Notes: generated by a model not told the origin, from the letters alone. A stretch of DNA of 64,000 nt from Fimenecus sp045545735 (GCA_045545735.1 JAZQBM010000007.1:1-64000), one strand, 5' to 3'. Counted from the stretch's first letter, positions 9,184-18,549 are shown. Numbers and translations: made by a program.

Positions 9184-9212
9184 TTGAAATTTAGTCAAAA
9201 GTATGGTAAAAT
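9184..9212 (+). promoter_or_regulatory. Promoter for rpe
   Basis: TTGAAA (9184-9189), 17-bp spacer, TAAAAT (9207-9212), about 36 bp before the rpe start. Confidence 0.65.
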
Positions 9213-9248
9213 AATTTGATATTATAATTATTTTTTGGAGTTTTTATT

Positions 9249-9917
9249 ATGATGAAAATTTCACCTTCAATCCTTTCCTGTGATTACGGTAAAATTGCAG
9301 AAGAATTAAAAGACATGGAGCACTGCGGTGCTGACTATATGCACATTGATGTTATGGACGGTCACTTTGTGCCAAACATCACACTTGGTGCACCCGTTGT
9401 TAAATGCATTAAAAAGGCTACTTCTGTTCCTTTTGATGTGCACCTTATGATTAGTGAGCCACTTAAATATATCGACGATTTCTGCAAAGCAGGTGCTGAT
9501 ATTATCACATTCCACACAGAGTGCGACTCACCAATTGAAGAAACTATTGACAAAATTCTTGCAAATGGTGTTAAGGCTTCACTTACAGTTAAACCAAACA
9601 CTCCCGTTGAAGAAATATTCCCATATCTCGACAAACTTTCAATGGTGCTTGTTATGACCGTTGAGCCGGGCTTTGGCGGACAAAGTTTTATGGAAGATAT
9701 GATGTCAAAGGTTTCAGCACTCAGGGCAGAAATAAACCGCCGAAATCTTGAATGTGAAATCGAAGTTGACGGCGGAATTAATGAACAAACAATAGCAATT
9801 GCCGCAAAAGCAGGTGCTGATGTATTTGTTTCAGGTAATGCAATTTTCTCAAGTGCTGACAGAAAAGGTACTATCGAGAAATTCAAGGCTATTGCAGAAG
9901 AAAATTTCTGTAAATAA
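9249..9917 (+). CDS. rpe: Ribulose-phosphate 3-epimerase
   Basis: Interconverts D-ribulose 5-phosphate and D-xylulose 5-phosphate in the pentose phosphate pathway. The 222-residue length is normal. Signatures seen: SPSILSCDYGKI at the N-terminus, HIDVMDGHFVPNITLG with metal and catalytic residues, HLM followed by the helix with YIDDF, VEPGFGGQSF, and EVDGGI near the phosphate site. GGAG lies 8 nt before the first of two adjacent ATG codons. It is monocistronic and convergent with the mecA-like gene, whose stop codon begins at the next base. Confidence 0.97.
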   Translation: MMKISPSILSCDYGKIAEELKDMEHCGADYMHIDVMDGHFVPNITLGAPVVKCIKKATSVPFDVHLMISEPLKYIDDFCKAGADIITFHTECDSPIEETIDKILANGVKASLTVKPNTPVEEIFPYLDKLSMVLVMTVEPGFGGQSFMEDMMSKVSALRAEINRRNLECEIEVDGGINEQTIAIAAKAGADVFVSGNAIFSSADRKGTIEKFKAIAEENFCK

Positions 9918-10436
9918 TTAAATAACAACTGAGCCTAAAAAAGCTCCGTATTCACACAACTTTTCAGGCTGAATATCTGAAATTTGGCCGAATTCCCACA
10001 TAACTGCGTTGATTTTGGGTGAGTTGGCAGGAATTTGCATATAAAACGAATTATCAATTTTATATATTTCATATTCAAGGTCTTTTCTGTGACGTCTTTT
10101 TAATACAGACACAAAATCAAGCAGATTATCAAGAGTTTCCGCTTGAAAAACAGAATAATTATTCAGTTTCTTCATTTTATAACGCACTTTTTTCTTTGGC
10201 GAAAATGTGAATATGAAAAAACATCCCCCGTCATTTACGGGCAAGGCTTCAACGGTGATTTTGTCCTTTGTATTAAAATTTTCACCAGCCTTAATCAAAT
10301 CAAGAATGTTCTTTACTGCACTTTGCGTGTACTGACTGTTGCAGTCAAGAGTTTCATATGTAATGTGATACTTTTTCATTTCTTCAAAAGTAAGTTCAAC
10401 AAGCATCACGTTATCATTAAGTACTTCAAAAGTCAT
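9918..10436 (-). CDS. MecA-like adaptor protein
   Basis: The 172-residue protein resembles the MecA/YpbH family: an N-terminal substrate-recognition region (MTFEVLNDNVMLVELTFEEM), a helix with the SQYTQSAVKNILDLI segment, a short variable middle, and a C-terminal beta-rich ClpC-binding region. MecA adaptors deliver substrates such as ComK to the ClpCP protease in bacilli. This protein is shorter than Bacillus subtilis MecA (about 218 residues), so the linker is reduced. The target in this organism is unknown and no competence gene is nearby. Confidence 0.78.
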   Translation of the reverse strand: MTFEVLNDNVMLVELTFEEMKKYHITYETLDCNSQYTQSAVKNILDLIKAGENFNTKDKITVEALPVNDGGCFFIFTFSPKKKVRYKMKKLNNYSVFQAETLDNLLDFVSVLKRRHRKDLEYEIYKIDNSFYMQIPANSPKINAVMWEFGQISDIQPEKLCEYGAFLGSVVI

Positions 10437-10535
10437 TTTATTACCCCCGAATACCGAAAATACTTCTTAATCTATCATATTACGGGGACGGGCTTTGTGC
10501 AATAAATAAATATTGGAAAAAGTGAGGAATGCGTT

Positions 10536-11696
10536 TTGACAAACACTACAACACCTCAAAAAAAATATGAACTGACAGAAACCCGCAGAGTCACCCTTGA
10601 CTATGCGATAATGCTTTCTGCTCCTTTAATTTTTGCTATTACAAAAAACGGATTTTCAGCACTTGTACTTGCTCTTATTTCAATGCTTACAAGCATTATA
10701 TGTGTAAGATTTGGTGAAAAGTTCTTGAAAATCGACTTTTCATCACGTTTTTTAACTCCAATTGTAATTGGTTTGTCCGTTGCTTTAATGCTTCCTGCAA
10801 CTGCACCTTGGTGGATTTTTGTATTTACATCTGCTTTTGCAGTTATAGTGTGCATTTTACCATTCGGCTCACCTGAAAAATCACCTTTTGTTCCTGCATC
10901 TGTTGCACTCTGCTTTGCAATTCTTTGCTGGAAAGAACAAGTTTTTGATTACGCGTCTGCCGATTCATCAATTACAGAATTGCTTTCACAAAACATTTCA
11001 ATGGGCGACAATGTAGCATCTGTGTTTGAAGTGTTAATCGGTAACGTTCCGTCAGCAATGGGTACAGGTTGTGCGTTAATCCTTTTTGGTGCACTTGTTT
11101 TTCTTATAATCCGCAGACCTAAAGACAGCGTTCCCGTGCTTACATTTTTACTTGCAGTAATAGTTATGTCATTACTTTTCCCACGAGTTGGTACAGGCAG
11201 ATTTATTTCACTTGTTATGGAACTTTGCGGTGGTATGTTACTCTTTGGTGCAATTTTCTTTATTTCTGTACCATCAGTTATGCCTGAAAGAACACTTGCC
11301 CGTGCGGTATGGGGCTTTACAGGTGGCGTGATTTGTATGATTATCCGCTACATAGGTGCGGTTGAAGAAAGTGCTTGCTTTGGTATTCTTATTACTTGTG
11401 CGATTTCGGATTTCTTTGACAAACTCCCGCTTACAAAGAAAGAAAAATCACAAATTCAAGTAGAAGAAACTGTACTCGAATTGCCAATAACAGTTGTCCC
11501 CGATGAAGTACTTGAAGAAATTCCCGATATTCCCGAGGAAATCACAGAAGAAACTGTTGAAACAGAAAACACAGAAGAAATGGCAGAAGAAAATCCCATG
11601 CAAGAAGCAGAAAGCCTTGAAGAAGTTATTTCCGAAGAAAACACTGTTACAGACCAGCAAGCACCTTTTGTAATAGGAGGTGGCGAAGATGAGTGA
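10536..11696 (+). CDS. RnfD/NqrB-like integral membrane protein with acidic tail
   Basis: The 386-residue protein has about nine membrane helices followed by an acidic tail (about 303-386, rich in Glu). It follows RnfD through the middle and end: GNVPSAMGTG (169-178) matches the GxxPGSxGE motif, and MIIRYIGAVEESACFGILI matches the late RnfD helix (IIRxxGxxxEGxxFAxLL). The usual flavinylation motif SGATPL is reduced to SSITEL, leaving Thr146 as a possible but weak FMN site. It heads a three-gene Rnf-like cluster without rnfB, rnfC or rnfG. The start is TTG at 10536 with GAGGA 7 nt upstream. An energy-coupling role cannot be assumed. Confidence 0.7.
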   Translation: MTNTTTPQKKYELTETRRVTLDYAIMLSAPLIFAITKNGFSALVLALISMLTSIICVRFGEKFLKIDFSSRFLTPIVIGLSVALMLPATAPWWIFVFTSAFAVIVCILPFGSPEKSPFVPASVALCFAILCWKEQVFDYASADSSITELLSQNISMGDNVASVFEVLIGNVPSAMGTGCALILFGALVFLIIRRPKDSVPVLTFLLAVIVMSLLFPRVGTGRFISLVMELCGGMLLFGAIFFISVPSVMPERTLARAVWGFTGGVICMIIRYIGAVEESACFGILITCAISDFFDKLPLTKKEKSQIQVEETVLELPITVVPDEVLEEIPDIPEEITEETVETENTEEMAEENPMQEAESLEEVISEENTVTDQQAPFVIGGGEDE

Positions 11697-12738
11697 TAAC
11701 AACAAAACATTCAAACGAATTCGAAACAGTGCAGTTATCAAAAATCCGTTACTTTTTGAGGCAATTGGTCTTTGCCCTGTTGTAGCAATTGCAATTTCAT
11801 TAAAATTATCAATCTTTCTTGCAGTTGTTACCGCAATTGAAATGATTTTATGCGAAGTATTAGCATCGCTTTTACTTAAAAATGTCCGCCGTTATTGGCG
11901 AGTTGCAATATATGCCGTTTTGGGAGTCGGGGTTATTTTCCCTATAATGATTTTTGTAAATAAATTCTTCTCTGATATATCAATCAATTTCGGTATTTAT
12001 TTGCCGCTTATGGCGGTAAACTCGCTTATTGCATTGCACTGCGAACGTGTTGCAGTAAAAAACAATGTAAAAGACAGTTTTATTGACGCAACATCAGCAT
12101 CATTAAGTTATGGTGCGGTTACAATAATTGTAGGCTTTTTACGTGAACTCTTTGCAAACGGTTCAATCGGCGGAATGGACATAAATATGCCCGTTAAATT
12201 CCCTGCCCTTGCAACTCCGTTCGGCGGTCTTCTCATAATCGGATTTTTAGCGGCAGCACTTAAAGCTTTTGTTATGAAGAAATATCCTGAAAAGTCCCCT
12301 GACCGTGCCTTTGATACGTCCGAAATACGTCGTTCACTTCGCGGTAGTCTAAGCGAACTTATGAAGGACACATTTGACCCATATGGCGAGGGTGCTAATG
12401 AAACTGAAACCGCATTTATACGTGTTCGTAAAGAACGTAAACTTAAAGCTGAAGAAACAGAATTCCATACAAAAGAATTTACAGAAATAACGGAAACCGA
12501 AGAAAAGCCGAAAAAAGAAAAAGTCAAGAAAGAAAAGAAAAAGAAAGAAAAGAAAAAGAAAGAAAAACCATCTAAACTTAAAAAGCAGGCGGAAACTCCA
12601 CGTCGTGAACCTCGTGTTAGAAATGACGACGAGCGTACATATCTTGACGATTTTTCAGATATGCTTACAGAACTTGAAGAATATAAGAGCCGTACTGATA
12701 CAGATGTTGAAAATAATGACGGAGGTGATGAGGAATGA
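11689..12738 (+). CDS. RnfE/NqrD-like membrane protein with basic tail
   Basis: The 349-residue protein starts with an RnfE-type membrane domain (about 15-215): NPLLFEAIGLCPVVAIA matches the canonical start with its conserved GLCP cysteine (Cys29), and FGIYLPLMAVNS matches the FIPLIVTNC segment, but the second cysteine is Ser112 here. FLRELFANGSI matches the conserved LRE region. The C-terminal 130 residues are not in standard RnfE: a linker and then a highly basic stretch (KKEKKKKEKKKKEK). The ATG at 11689 lies 8 nt after AGGAGG; the upstream GTG overlaps that site. It overlaps the RnfD-like gene by 8 bp and the next gene by 4 bp, so the three are co-translated. Confidence 0.72.
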   Translation: MSDNNKTFKRIRNSAVIKNPLLFEAIGLCPVVAIAISLKLSIFLAVVTAIEMILCEVLASLLLKNVRRYWRVAIYAVLGVGVIFPIMIFVNKFFSDISINFGIYLPLMAVNSLIALHCERVAVKNNVKDSFIDATSASLSYGAVTIIVGFLRELFANGSIGGMDINMPVKFPALATPFGGLLIIGFLAAALKAFVMKKYPEKSPDRAFDTSEIRRSLRGSLSELMKDTFDPYGEGANETETAFIRVRKERKLKAEETEFHTKEFTEITETEEKPKKEKVKKEKKKKEKKKKEKPSKLKKQAETPRREPRVRNDDERTYLDDFSDMLTELEEYKSRTDTDVENNDGGDEE

Positions 12739-13328
12739 GTATCTTCTTAAAACTTATTTCTGCCGCCTTTTATGTAATGATTTTTCAAAATCTTATTTTC
12801 AACGGCGGTTACGGTATAAGCGAAGCCGTAAGAATGAGTGCAAAACCACGTCAATTAGTGCCAATGGCAATATTTATCACATACTTTTCTACAGTTGTGT
12901 CAACTTTTTGTGTACTTCTTGACAGAATTGCAGTAATTCATTCTCTCAATGAAATTCTTCACGCTATTCTGTTTATGGGTGTACTTTTGCTCACATATAT
13001 GCTTACTATGGCAGTTGTTCTGATTTACGGAAAAGTATCTCCACGAACAGTCCGCAGAATAGGTATTGCCGCTTTTAATACACTTGTATTGGCAGTTCCG
13101 TTTATCAACTATCGTTCCGCTTTTTCGGTTGTTGAGGCAATCGGTGCAGGACTTGGTGCAGGTGTAGCTTATGTTATTGCGGTTCTGCTCATTAATAACG
13201 GACTTAAGCGTCTTGATATGAACAAAACTATTCCCGCTTGTTTTAAGGGAACTCCCGCAATGTTCGTTTATACAGCGATTTTGTCCCTTGCATTTATAGG
13301 AATTTCAGGCTCATCAATATTTATATAA
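12735..13328 (+). CDS. RnfA/NqrE-like membrane protein
   Basis: The 197-residue protein is all membrane helices. The second half aligns well with RnfA: IGAGLGAGVAYVIAVLLI, then an acidic/basic turn, FKGTPAMF (RnfA FRGNAI) and LSLAFIGISG (RnfA LAFMGFSG). The two cysteines that ligate the membrane [2Fe-2S] cluster in RnfA are absent: the GLCP segment reads NGGYG and the NCAVLG segment reads NTLVLA (Thr116). With the RnfE-like partner keeping only one cysteine, the canonical cluster probably cannot form. GGAGGTGA precedes the start. Confidence 0.72.
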   Translation: MSIFLKLISAAFYVMIFQNLIFNGGYGISEAVRMSAKPRQLVPMAIFITYFSTVVSTFCVLLDRIAVIHSLNEILHAILFMGVLLLTYMLTMAVVLIYGKVSPRTVRRIGIAAFNTLVLAVPFINYRSAFSVVEAIGAGLGAGVAYVIAVLLINNGLKRLDMNKTIPACFKGTPAMFVYTAILSLAFIGISGSSIFI

Positions 13329-13338
13329 AGGTTAATTT

Positions 13339-14466
13339 ATGGCGAAAAATGAAAATGCACCCCGCAGATTAAAGGGGTACTACGGATTTTCAAAAAAATA
13401 CCCGTCTCGCCGAGGGGACAGACCTATTCACGAAACCCCAAAAGCGAAAAAAAGAGAACGCACCAAAAAGATTTTGGCAGGCGTTGTTTTGGTGTGTCTT
13501 TTTGTATTTACATTCATTTTTGCCAAATTCTGTTATAACCTTTCAACCCGACCGTTACCACAGCAAGAAGAAAATCCTGCACCCGTAATTACTGCAGATA
13601 ATCTGGGTACAATTCGTGCAACATATATTGATAATCAGATTTTAGGCGAAATTACAGATTTGTCAAAAGCACTTGACGAGGCAAAACGCAACGGATTTAA
13701 TGCGGTAGTGCTTGATTTCAAAACGCAAGAAGGCGTATTGACCTATAATTCCGATTTGCTTTCATATTACACAGAAATCAATATTATAGATGAAGTTATT
13801 ATTGAAAAAATTAAAAGCGAAGGCTTTATAATTATTGGCAGAATTTTCTGTTTTGAAGATACAATTGCCCCACAACGTATAAACGCATATGTTTATGAAA
13901 ATACGGAAAAGACAAAAATATGGTTTGATAACTCTGCAATCAATGGTGGCAGAGTGTGGCTTGACCCAACTAATTCAAGAGCAACAAATTACCTTTGCTC
14001 AGTAATCGACGAAGTTGCGGATTTCGGTGCAGATTGCATTTATCTTCAATCCGTTCAGTTCCCACAGGGAAGAGAAAACTCAAAACCCGTATATTCTGTA
14101 GATGACACAACACTAAACCGCAATCTTGTGCTTATGCAATTTATTGAAAAAGCCGTAAAATCTGCAGGCAACAGACCAATAATTCTTGGTATGCCGTTAG
14201 AATGTGCAACTGATGGTGACACAGAAAAATGGGGCGGAAATCTTTTTGATACATCTGCACCTGTGTGCTCGCCACTTCTCACTCCGCCCGAAAATAGCAA
14301 TTATATTGAGTTTATCGAAAACAATTACATTGTTATGAATGATAAAGCAAAAAACAATTTTTCTACTATAAAAATAATTCCAACAGTTAAAAATCAGCCT
14401 GAAAATACTGATTTTTATGAAAAATTATCGGAAAGTGCGGCAGAGAGTTATATAATTCTGCCTTGA
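13339..14466 (+). CDS. Membrane-anchored DUF4015-like putative glycoside hydrolase
   Basis: A basic cytoplasmic start (1-44), one membrane helix (about 45-66) and an extracellular domain resembling DUF4015, a TIM-barrel family related to glycoside hydrolases. Visible family features are NGFNAVVLDFKTQEGVLTYN, the IIIGRIFCFEDTIAP segment and GADCIYLQSVQFPQG, which matches the GFDEIQFDYVRFP region although the Asp-Tyr there is not kept. It begins 10 nt after the RnfA-like stop and is likely in the same operon. The enzymatic activity of the family is not established, and the change at a candidate active-site strand makes catalysis uncertain. Confidence 0.72.
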   Translation: MAKNENAPRRLKGYYGFSKKYPSRRGDRPIHETPKAKKRERTKKILAGVVLVCLFVFTFIFAKFCYNLSTRPLPQQEENPAPVITADNLGTIRATYIDNQILGEITDLSKALDEAKRNGFNAVVLDFKTQEGVLTYNSDLLSYYTEINIIDEVIIEKIKSEGFIIIGRIFCFEDTIAPQRINAYVYENTEKTKIWFDNSAINGGRVWLDPTNSRATNYLCSVIDEVADFGADCIYLQSVQFPQGRENSKPVYSVDDTTLNRNLVLMQFIEKAVKSAGNRPIILGMPLECATDGDTEKWGGNLFDTSAPVCSPLLTPPENSNYIEFIENNYIVMNDKAKNNFSTIKIIPTVKNQPENTDFYEKLSESAAESYIILP

Positions 14467-14480
14467 TTTTACAAAAAGAC

Positions 14481-14509
14481 TTGAAATACAATGAATTTTA
14501 TTGTATTAT
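14481..14509 (+). promoter_or_regulatory. Promoter for efp
   Basis: TTGAAA (14481-14486), 17-bp spacer, TATTAT (14504-14509), 40 bp before the efp start. Confidence 0.65.
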
Positions 14510-14548
14510 TTATAGTGAATTAAAACAAAAAACGGAGGTATAATACCT

Positions 14549-15106
14549 ATGGTATCAGCAGGTGATTTCAGAAACGGCGTAACATTTGAAATGGACGGCA
14601 ACGTTTACCAAATCGTTGAATTCCAGCATGTTAAACCCGGCAAGGGTGCTGCTTTCGTAAGAGCTAAAATTAAAAACGTTATTTCAGGTGGTGTTGTTGA
14701 AAGAACATTCAACCCAACTGAAAAATACCCAACAGCTTTCATTGAAAGAAAAGATATGGAATATTCTTACAATGACGGTGGTCTTTACTACTTTATGGAC
14801 CAGGAAACATACGATATGGTTCCGGTAAATGCTTCAGACCTTGGCGACAACTTTAAGTTTGTTAAAGAAAATATGATTTGTAAAATCCTTTCATATAAGG
14901 GTAATGTTTTCGGTGTTGAACCACCAAACTTTGTTGTGCTTCAGGTAACACAGACTGACCCTGGCTTTGCAGGTAACACAGCAACTAACGCTACAAAACC
15001 GGCTACTCTTGAAACAGGTGCAGAAATCAAAGTTCCTCTCTTCATTGAAGAAGGCGAAATGATTAACGTTGATACTCGTACAGGCGAGTATATGTCACGT
15101 GCATAA
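14549..15106 (+). CDS. efp: Translation elongation factor P
   Basis: Binds ribosomes stalled at polyproline stretches and restores peptide bond formation. The 185-residue length and three beta-barrel domains are normal. The tip loop KPGKGAAF carries Lys32, the position modified in many bacteria. The C-terminus (ETGAEIKVPLFIEEGEMINV) is typical. GGAGG precedes the ATG, and the gene has its own promoter. It is followed closely by a small Cys/Asp-rich protein gene, a pairing I recall from other clostridia. Confidence 0.97.
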   Translation: MVSAGDFRNGVTFEMDGNVYQIVEFQHVKPGKGAAFVRAKIKNVISGGVVERTFNPTEKYPTAFIERKDMEYSYNDGGLYYFMDQETYDMVPVNASDLGDNFKFVKENMICKILSYKGNVFGVEPPNFVVLQVTQTDPGFAGNTATNATKPATLETGAEIKVPLFIEEGEMINVDTRTGEYMSRA

Positions 15107-15119
15107 TTGGAGGTAAATT

Positions 15120-15548
15120 ATGATGACAGTAACAGAAAAAGTAGCTTATCTTAAGGGACTTGTTGAAGGTCTTGATTTTGATAAGGACGATAAAGAAACA
15201 AAGGTTATTAACGCTGTTCTTGATGTACTTGAGGACCTTGCTCTTGCAGTAAGCGACCTTGACGACGAAATGGCAGTAGTTACTGAACAGCTTGACGCTG
15301 TTGACGAAGACCTTGCAGACCTTGAAGAAATCTTCTATGACGAGTGCGACGATTGTGACTGTGATTGTGACGATTGCGATTGCGACTGTGATGAAGATAT
15401 GTATGAGGTTGAATGCCCTAACTGTGGCGAAATGATTTACTTTGATGAAGAAATCATTCTTGACGGTGAGGCTGAATGTCCAGCATGCGGCGAAGTTCTT
15501 GAATTCGATTGCGAATGTGACTGCGACTGCTGCGAAGACGAAGAATAA
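15120..15548 (+). CDS. CD1247-like protein with Cys/Asp-rich linker and zinc ribbon
   Basis: Residues 1-72 form an acidic helical domain (VTEKVAYLKGLVEGL) of the type I recall as the CD1247 N-terminal domain. Residues 75-91 alternate Cys and Asp (DECDDCDCDCDDCDCDCDE), then comes a zinc ribbon with CPNC (99-102) and CPAC (120-123), and the protein ends in a second Cys/Asp run (130-142). The ribbon should hold one zinc; the Cys/Asp repeats could bind further metal. Function unknown. GGAGG fits either of two adjacent ATG codons. It lies 13 nt after efp in the same operon and is followed by a terminator. Confidence 0.85.
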   Translation: MMTVTEKVAYLKGLVEGLDFDKDDKETKVINAVLDVLEDLALAVSDLDDEMAVVTEQLDAVDEDLADLEEIFYDECDDCDCDCDDCDCDCDEDMYEVECPNCGEMIYFDEEIILDGEAECPACGEVLEFDCECDCDCCEDEE

Positions 15549-15566
15549 TTAATATTCACAAAACTT

Positions 15567-15596
15567 AAGGACTACCAAATTGGTAGTCCTTTTTTG
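15567..15596 (+). terminator. Terminator of the efp operon
   Basis: Stem AAGGACTACCA, loop AAT, with complementary arm TGGTAGTCCTT, then a T tract. Confidence 0.9.
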
Positions 15597-15625
15597 TTGC
15601 TTTTATGTTTGATTAGTGCTACAAT
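15597..15625 (+). promoter_or_regulatory. Promoter for the membrane protein operon
   Basis: TTGCTT (15597-15602), 17-bp spacer, TACAAT (15620-15625). It starts within the upstream terminator T tract and supports the start at 15646. Confidence 0.6.
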
Positions 15626-15645
15626 TTACCTATGAGGTGATTGTT

Positions 15646-16548
15646 ATGACAAACAACAAAAAAATGATGAATATCTATACTATTATGTGGGCTGTAATTG
15701 CAGTTGTTTATGGCTTATGGATGACATTTGTTATGAGTTGGGACCAGTATCCTTACATAATTCCTACAGATGCAGATTTGGCTTTACCTGCCGAAGAATT
15801 TATTGCAAAATTTGACGGTATGCTTTATGAACCATTGTATGCAAACTCAACGGTTTATTGGCTTTGGGTAATCGGCTCAACCGTGCTTCTTTTCTTATAT
15901 GCATTTTTTATAAGAAAAATCCTTTTTGCAAACAAACTCACAAAAGGTACAACAATTTTCTGTATTGCTAATCTTATTGCAGGTTTTGTTTTCATTACTT
16001 GGTATGGATTTCTCAATTTCCCACATCAATTCGGCAACATTTTAACTGACGTTACGGCAAGTATGCTTGGTCTTCGTTACCCATGGCAATTCAAAATGTG
16101 GGGTGTGTTAGCATCATTATCAATTTTCACAAACACACTCTATATGTATCGCAAAAATAATTATCAGGGTAAGGCAGGCGTTATTGTAACGTCTCTCGGA
16201 TGTGCCGCAATTTATGTAACAGTAAATGTTCCATCTGCAGGACTTGACCTTGTTATGACTGCTCGTTGTTTAGGTCACTGGGCAACTGCTCTTATTTTCG
16301 CATTTTTAGGTGCAGCAGGCGTAATTATTTTCCTCTTCCACAAGTGCAAAGAAAAAGATAAGAAATACATAATCGCTACAATTATTTTCGTTGCTGTTCT
16401 TCTTTTAATGCTTGTGCTTTTAGTGACAGTTGGCAAGAGTGCGTTTATTGAAAACTTGCCAATGTGGGTAGCATATGCACTCTTATTTATAATCAACTTC
16501 ACATCATTCTTTGACAAAAAACAAGTTAGAGAAACAGTAAACGCATAA
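15646..16548 (+). CDS. Multi-pass membrane protein of unknown function
   Basis: I do not recognise the family. The 300-residue protein has about seven or eight hydrophobic helices (first at about 10-30), an extracytoplasmic acidic loop after the first helix (PTDADLALPAEEFIAKFDG), and charged cytoplasmic turns (KCKEKDKKY). No catalytic motif or transporter signature was seen. The ATG at 15646 follows GAGGTGA at 5 nt and lies after the predicted promoter; the longer frame from 15616 begins inside the promoter. It is followed 12 nt later by another small membrane protein gene, so the two are probably co-expressed. Confidence 0.8.
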   Translation: MTNNKKMMNIYTIMWAVIAVVYGLWMTFVMSWDQYPYIIPTDADLALPAEEFIAKFDGMLYEPLYANSTVYWLWVIGSTVLLFLYAFFIRKILFANKLTKGTTIFCIANLIAGFVFITWYGFLNFPHQFGNILTDVTASMLGLRYPWQFKMWGVLASLSIFTNTLYMYRKNNYQGKAGVIVTSLGCAAIYVTVNVPSAGLDLVMTARCLGHWATALIFAFLGAAGVIIFLFHKCKEKDKKYIIATIIFVAVLLLMLVLLVTVGKSAFIENLPMWVAYALLFIINFTSFFDKKQVRETVNA

Positions 16549-16560
16549 AGGAGAATATTT

Positions 16561-16971
16561 ATGAAAGAGATTTTAATGTCAAATATTCCTGCAGCCGTTG
16601 CCACAATAGGACTTGTTCTTTATTTCTTCGGTATGGCAATTGTATTTATTATTAGTCCACTTAAAAATGCAGAAAGTTTTTCAATTAAGCCTGTTGATAA
16701 TGCAGGTAAAACTGAAATCCGCGTTTATTATGGTGGTATTTCAGGTGCTTTAGGCGGATTTTTGCTTTTCCTTATGTTAGCCCTTAAAACACCATACTAT
16801 TCAATGATTGGCGGACTTTTCTTCTCAACAACTGTTTTTGTTACAAGAACAATCTTTTTGTTCGTCGACAAGGGTTGGAAATGCCCATACACAAAACTTG
16901 CAATTCCTGCTGAGGGACTTTTTGTAATTGCACTCTGGACTTGCTTCATTCTTTCAAAAGTTTTATATTAA
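16561..16971 (+). CDS. Four-helix membrane protein, possibly DUF4345
   Basis: A 136-residue protein with four membrane helices. The stretch GKTEIRVYYGGISGALGGFL resembles the conserved segment of DUF4345 small membrane proteins, whose function is unknown; this match is from memory and moderate. AAAGGAG precedes the ATG. The stop is one base before the ATG of the AlkD-like gene, which suggests coupled translation across all three genes of this operon. Confidence 0.75.
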   Translation: MKEILMSNIPAAVATIGLVLYFFGMAIVFIISPLKNAESFSIKPVDNAGKTEIRVYYGGISGALGGFLLFLMLALKTPYYSMIGGLFFSTTVFVTRTIFLFVDKGWKCPYTKLAIPAEGLFVIALWTCFILSKVLY

Positions 16972-16972
16972 T

Positions 16973-17653
16973 ATGACGTTAATTCAAGATAAACTGTTTG
17001 AATTGAAGGATTTGGGATATAAAGAGTTTCACGCTAAACTTATGCCCACAGTCTGCAAAAATAAAATTATTGGTGTTCGCGTTCCCCAATTACGAAAATT
17101 AGCAAAAGAAATTAACAAGTCAGAACTAAAGGTAGATTTTTTGAATACCCTGCCCCATAAATATTATGAAGAAGACAATCTGCACGCATTTTTAATTGAG
17201 CAAATTAAAGATTTTGATGAGTGCATTTCTGCGTTAGATAATTTTCTACTATTTGTTGATAACTGGGCAACCTGCGATATGATGACACCAAAAGTTTTAA
17301 GCACAAATCCTGAAAAACTTTATGAAAAAATCGTAGAATGGTCAAAATCAAAACACACTTATACCGTTAGATTTGCAGTTGTCACATTAATGAAATTCTT
17401 TATGGATGAGCGTTTAGATAAAAAACATCTAAATCTGCTATTAAGTATAAAAACTGACGAATATTATATCAATATGGCTATTGCTTGGTACTTGGCAACT
17501 GCACTTTCAAGCCGTTGGGAAATAGTAATTCCATATATTGAAAATCAAAAATTCAGCAGATGGATTCACAACAAGGCAATTCAAAAGTCTATTGAAAGTT
17601 ACCGCATAACAAAAGAACAAAAAGAATATCTTAAAACACTAAAAATCAAATGA
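16973..17653 (+). CDS. AlkD-like DNA alkylation repair protein
   Basis: A 226-residue all-helical HEAT-like repeat protein of the AlkD family, DNA glycosylases that remove N3- and N7-alkylpurines without base flipping. NWATCD at 97-102 matches the AlkD Trp/Asp region, and the N-terminal MPTVCKNKIIGVRVPQLRKL is typical of the family. The start is placed at ATG 16973, directly after the previous stop; a longer frame from 16928 would overlap that gene and lacks a ribosome site. A terminator follows. Some family members lack glycosylase activity, so the assignment is to the family. Confidence 0.88.
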   Translation: MTLIQDKLFELKDLGYKEFHAKLMPTVCKNKIIGVRVPQLRKLAKEINKSELKVDFLNTLPHKYYEEDNLHAFLIEQIKDFDECISALDNFLLFVDNWATCDMMTPKVLSTNPEKLYEKIVEWSKSKHTYTVRFAVVTLMKFFMDERLDKKHLNLLLSIKTDEYYINMAIAWYLATALSSRWEIVIPYIENQKFSRWIHNKAIQKSIESYRITKEQKEYLKTLKIK

Positions 17654-17657
17654 AAAA

Positions 17658-17686
17658 GGGCTACCATCAGGTAGCCCTAAATTTTT
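17658..17686. terminator. Bidirectional terminator between AlkD-like gene and mrp
   Basis: Stem GGGCTACC, loop ATCA, 8 bp, with a T-rich 3' side and an A-rich 5' side; the two genes are convergent. Confidence 0.8.
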
Positions 17687-17690
17687 GTTA

Positions 17691-18506
<816 letters not shown>

Positions 18507-18549
18507 TTTAGAAAACCTCTTTTCAGTATAGATAATTATTAACTAAATA

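Noticed and set aside
12108..12527. Open minus-strand frame of 139 codons opposite the RnfE-like gene.
   Set aside because: Low-complexity Ser/Arg-rich translation typical of antisense shadow frames; no ribosome site or family resemblance.
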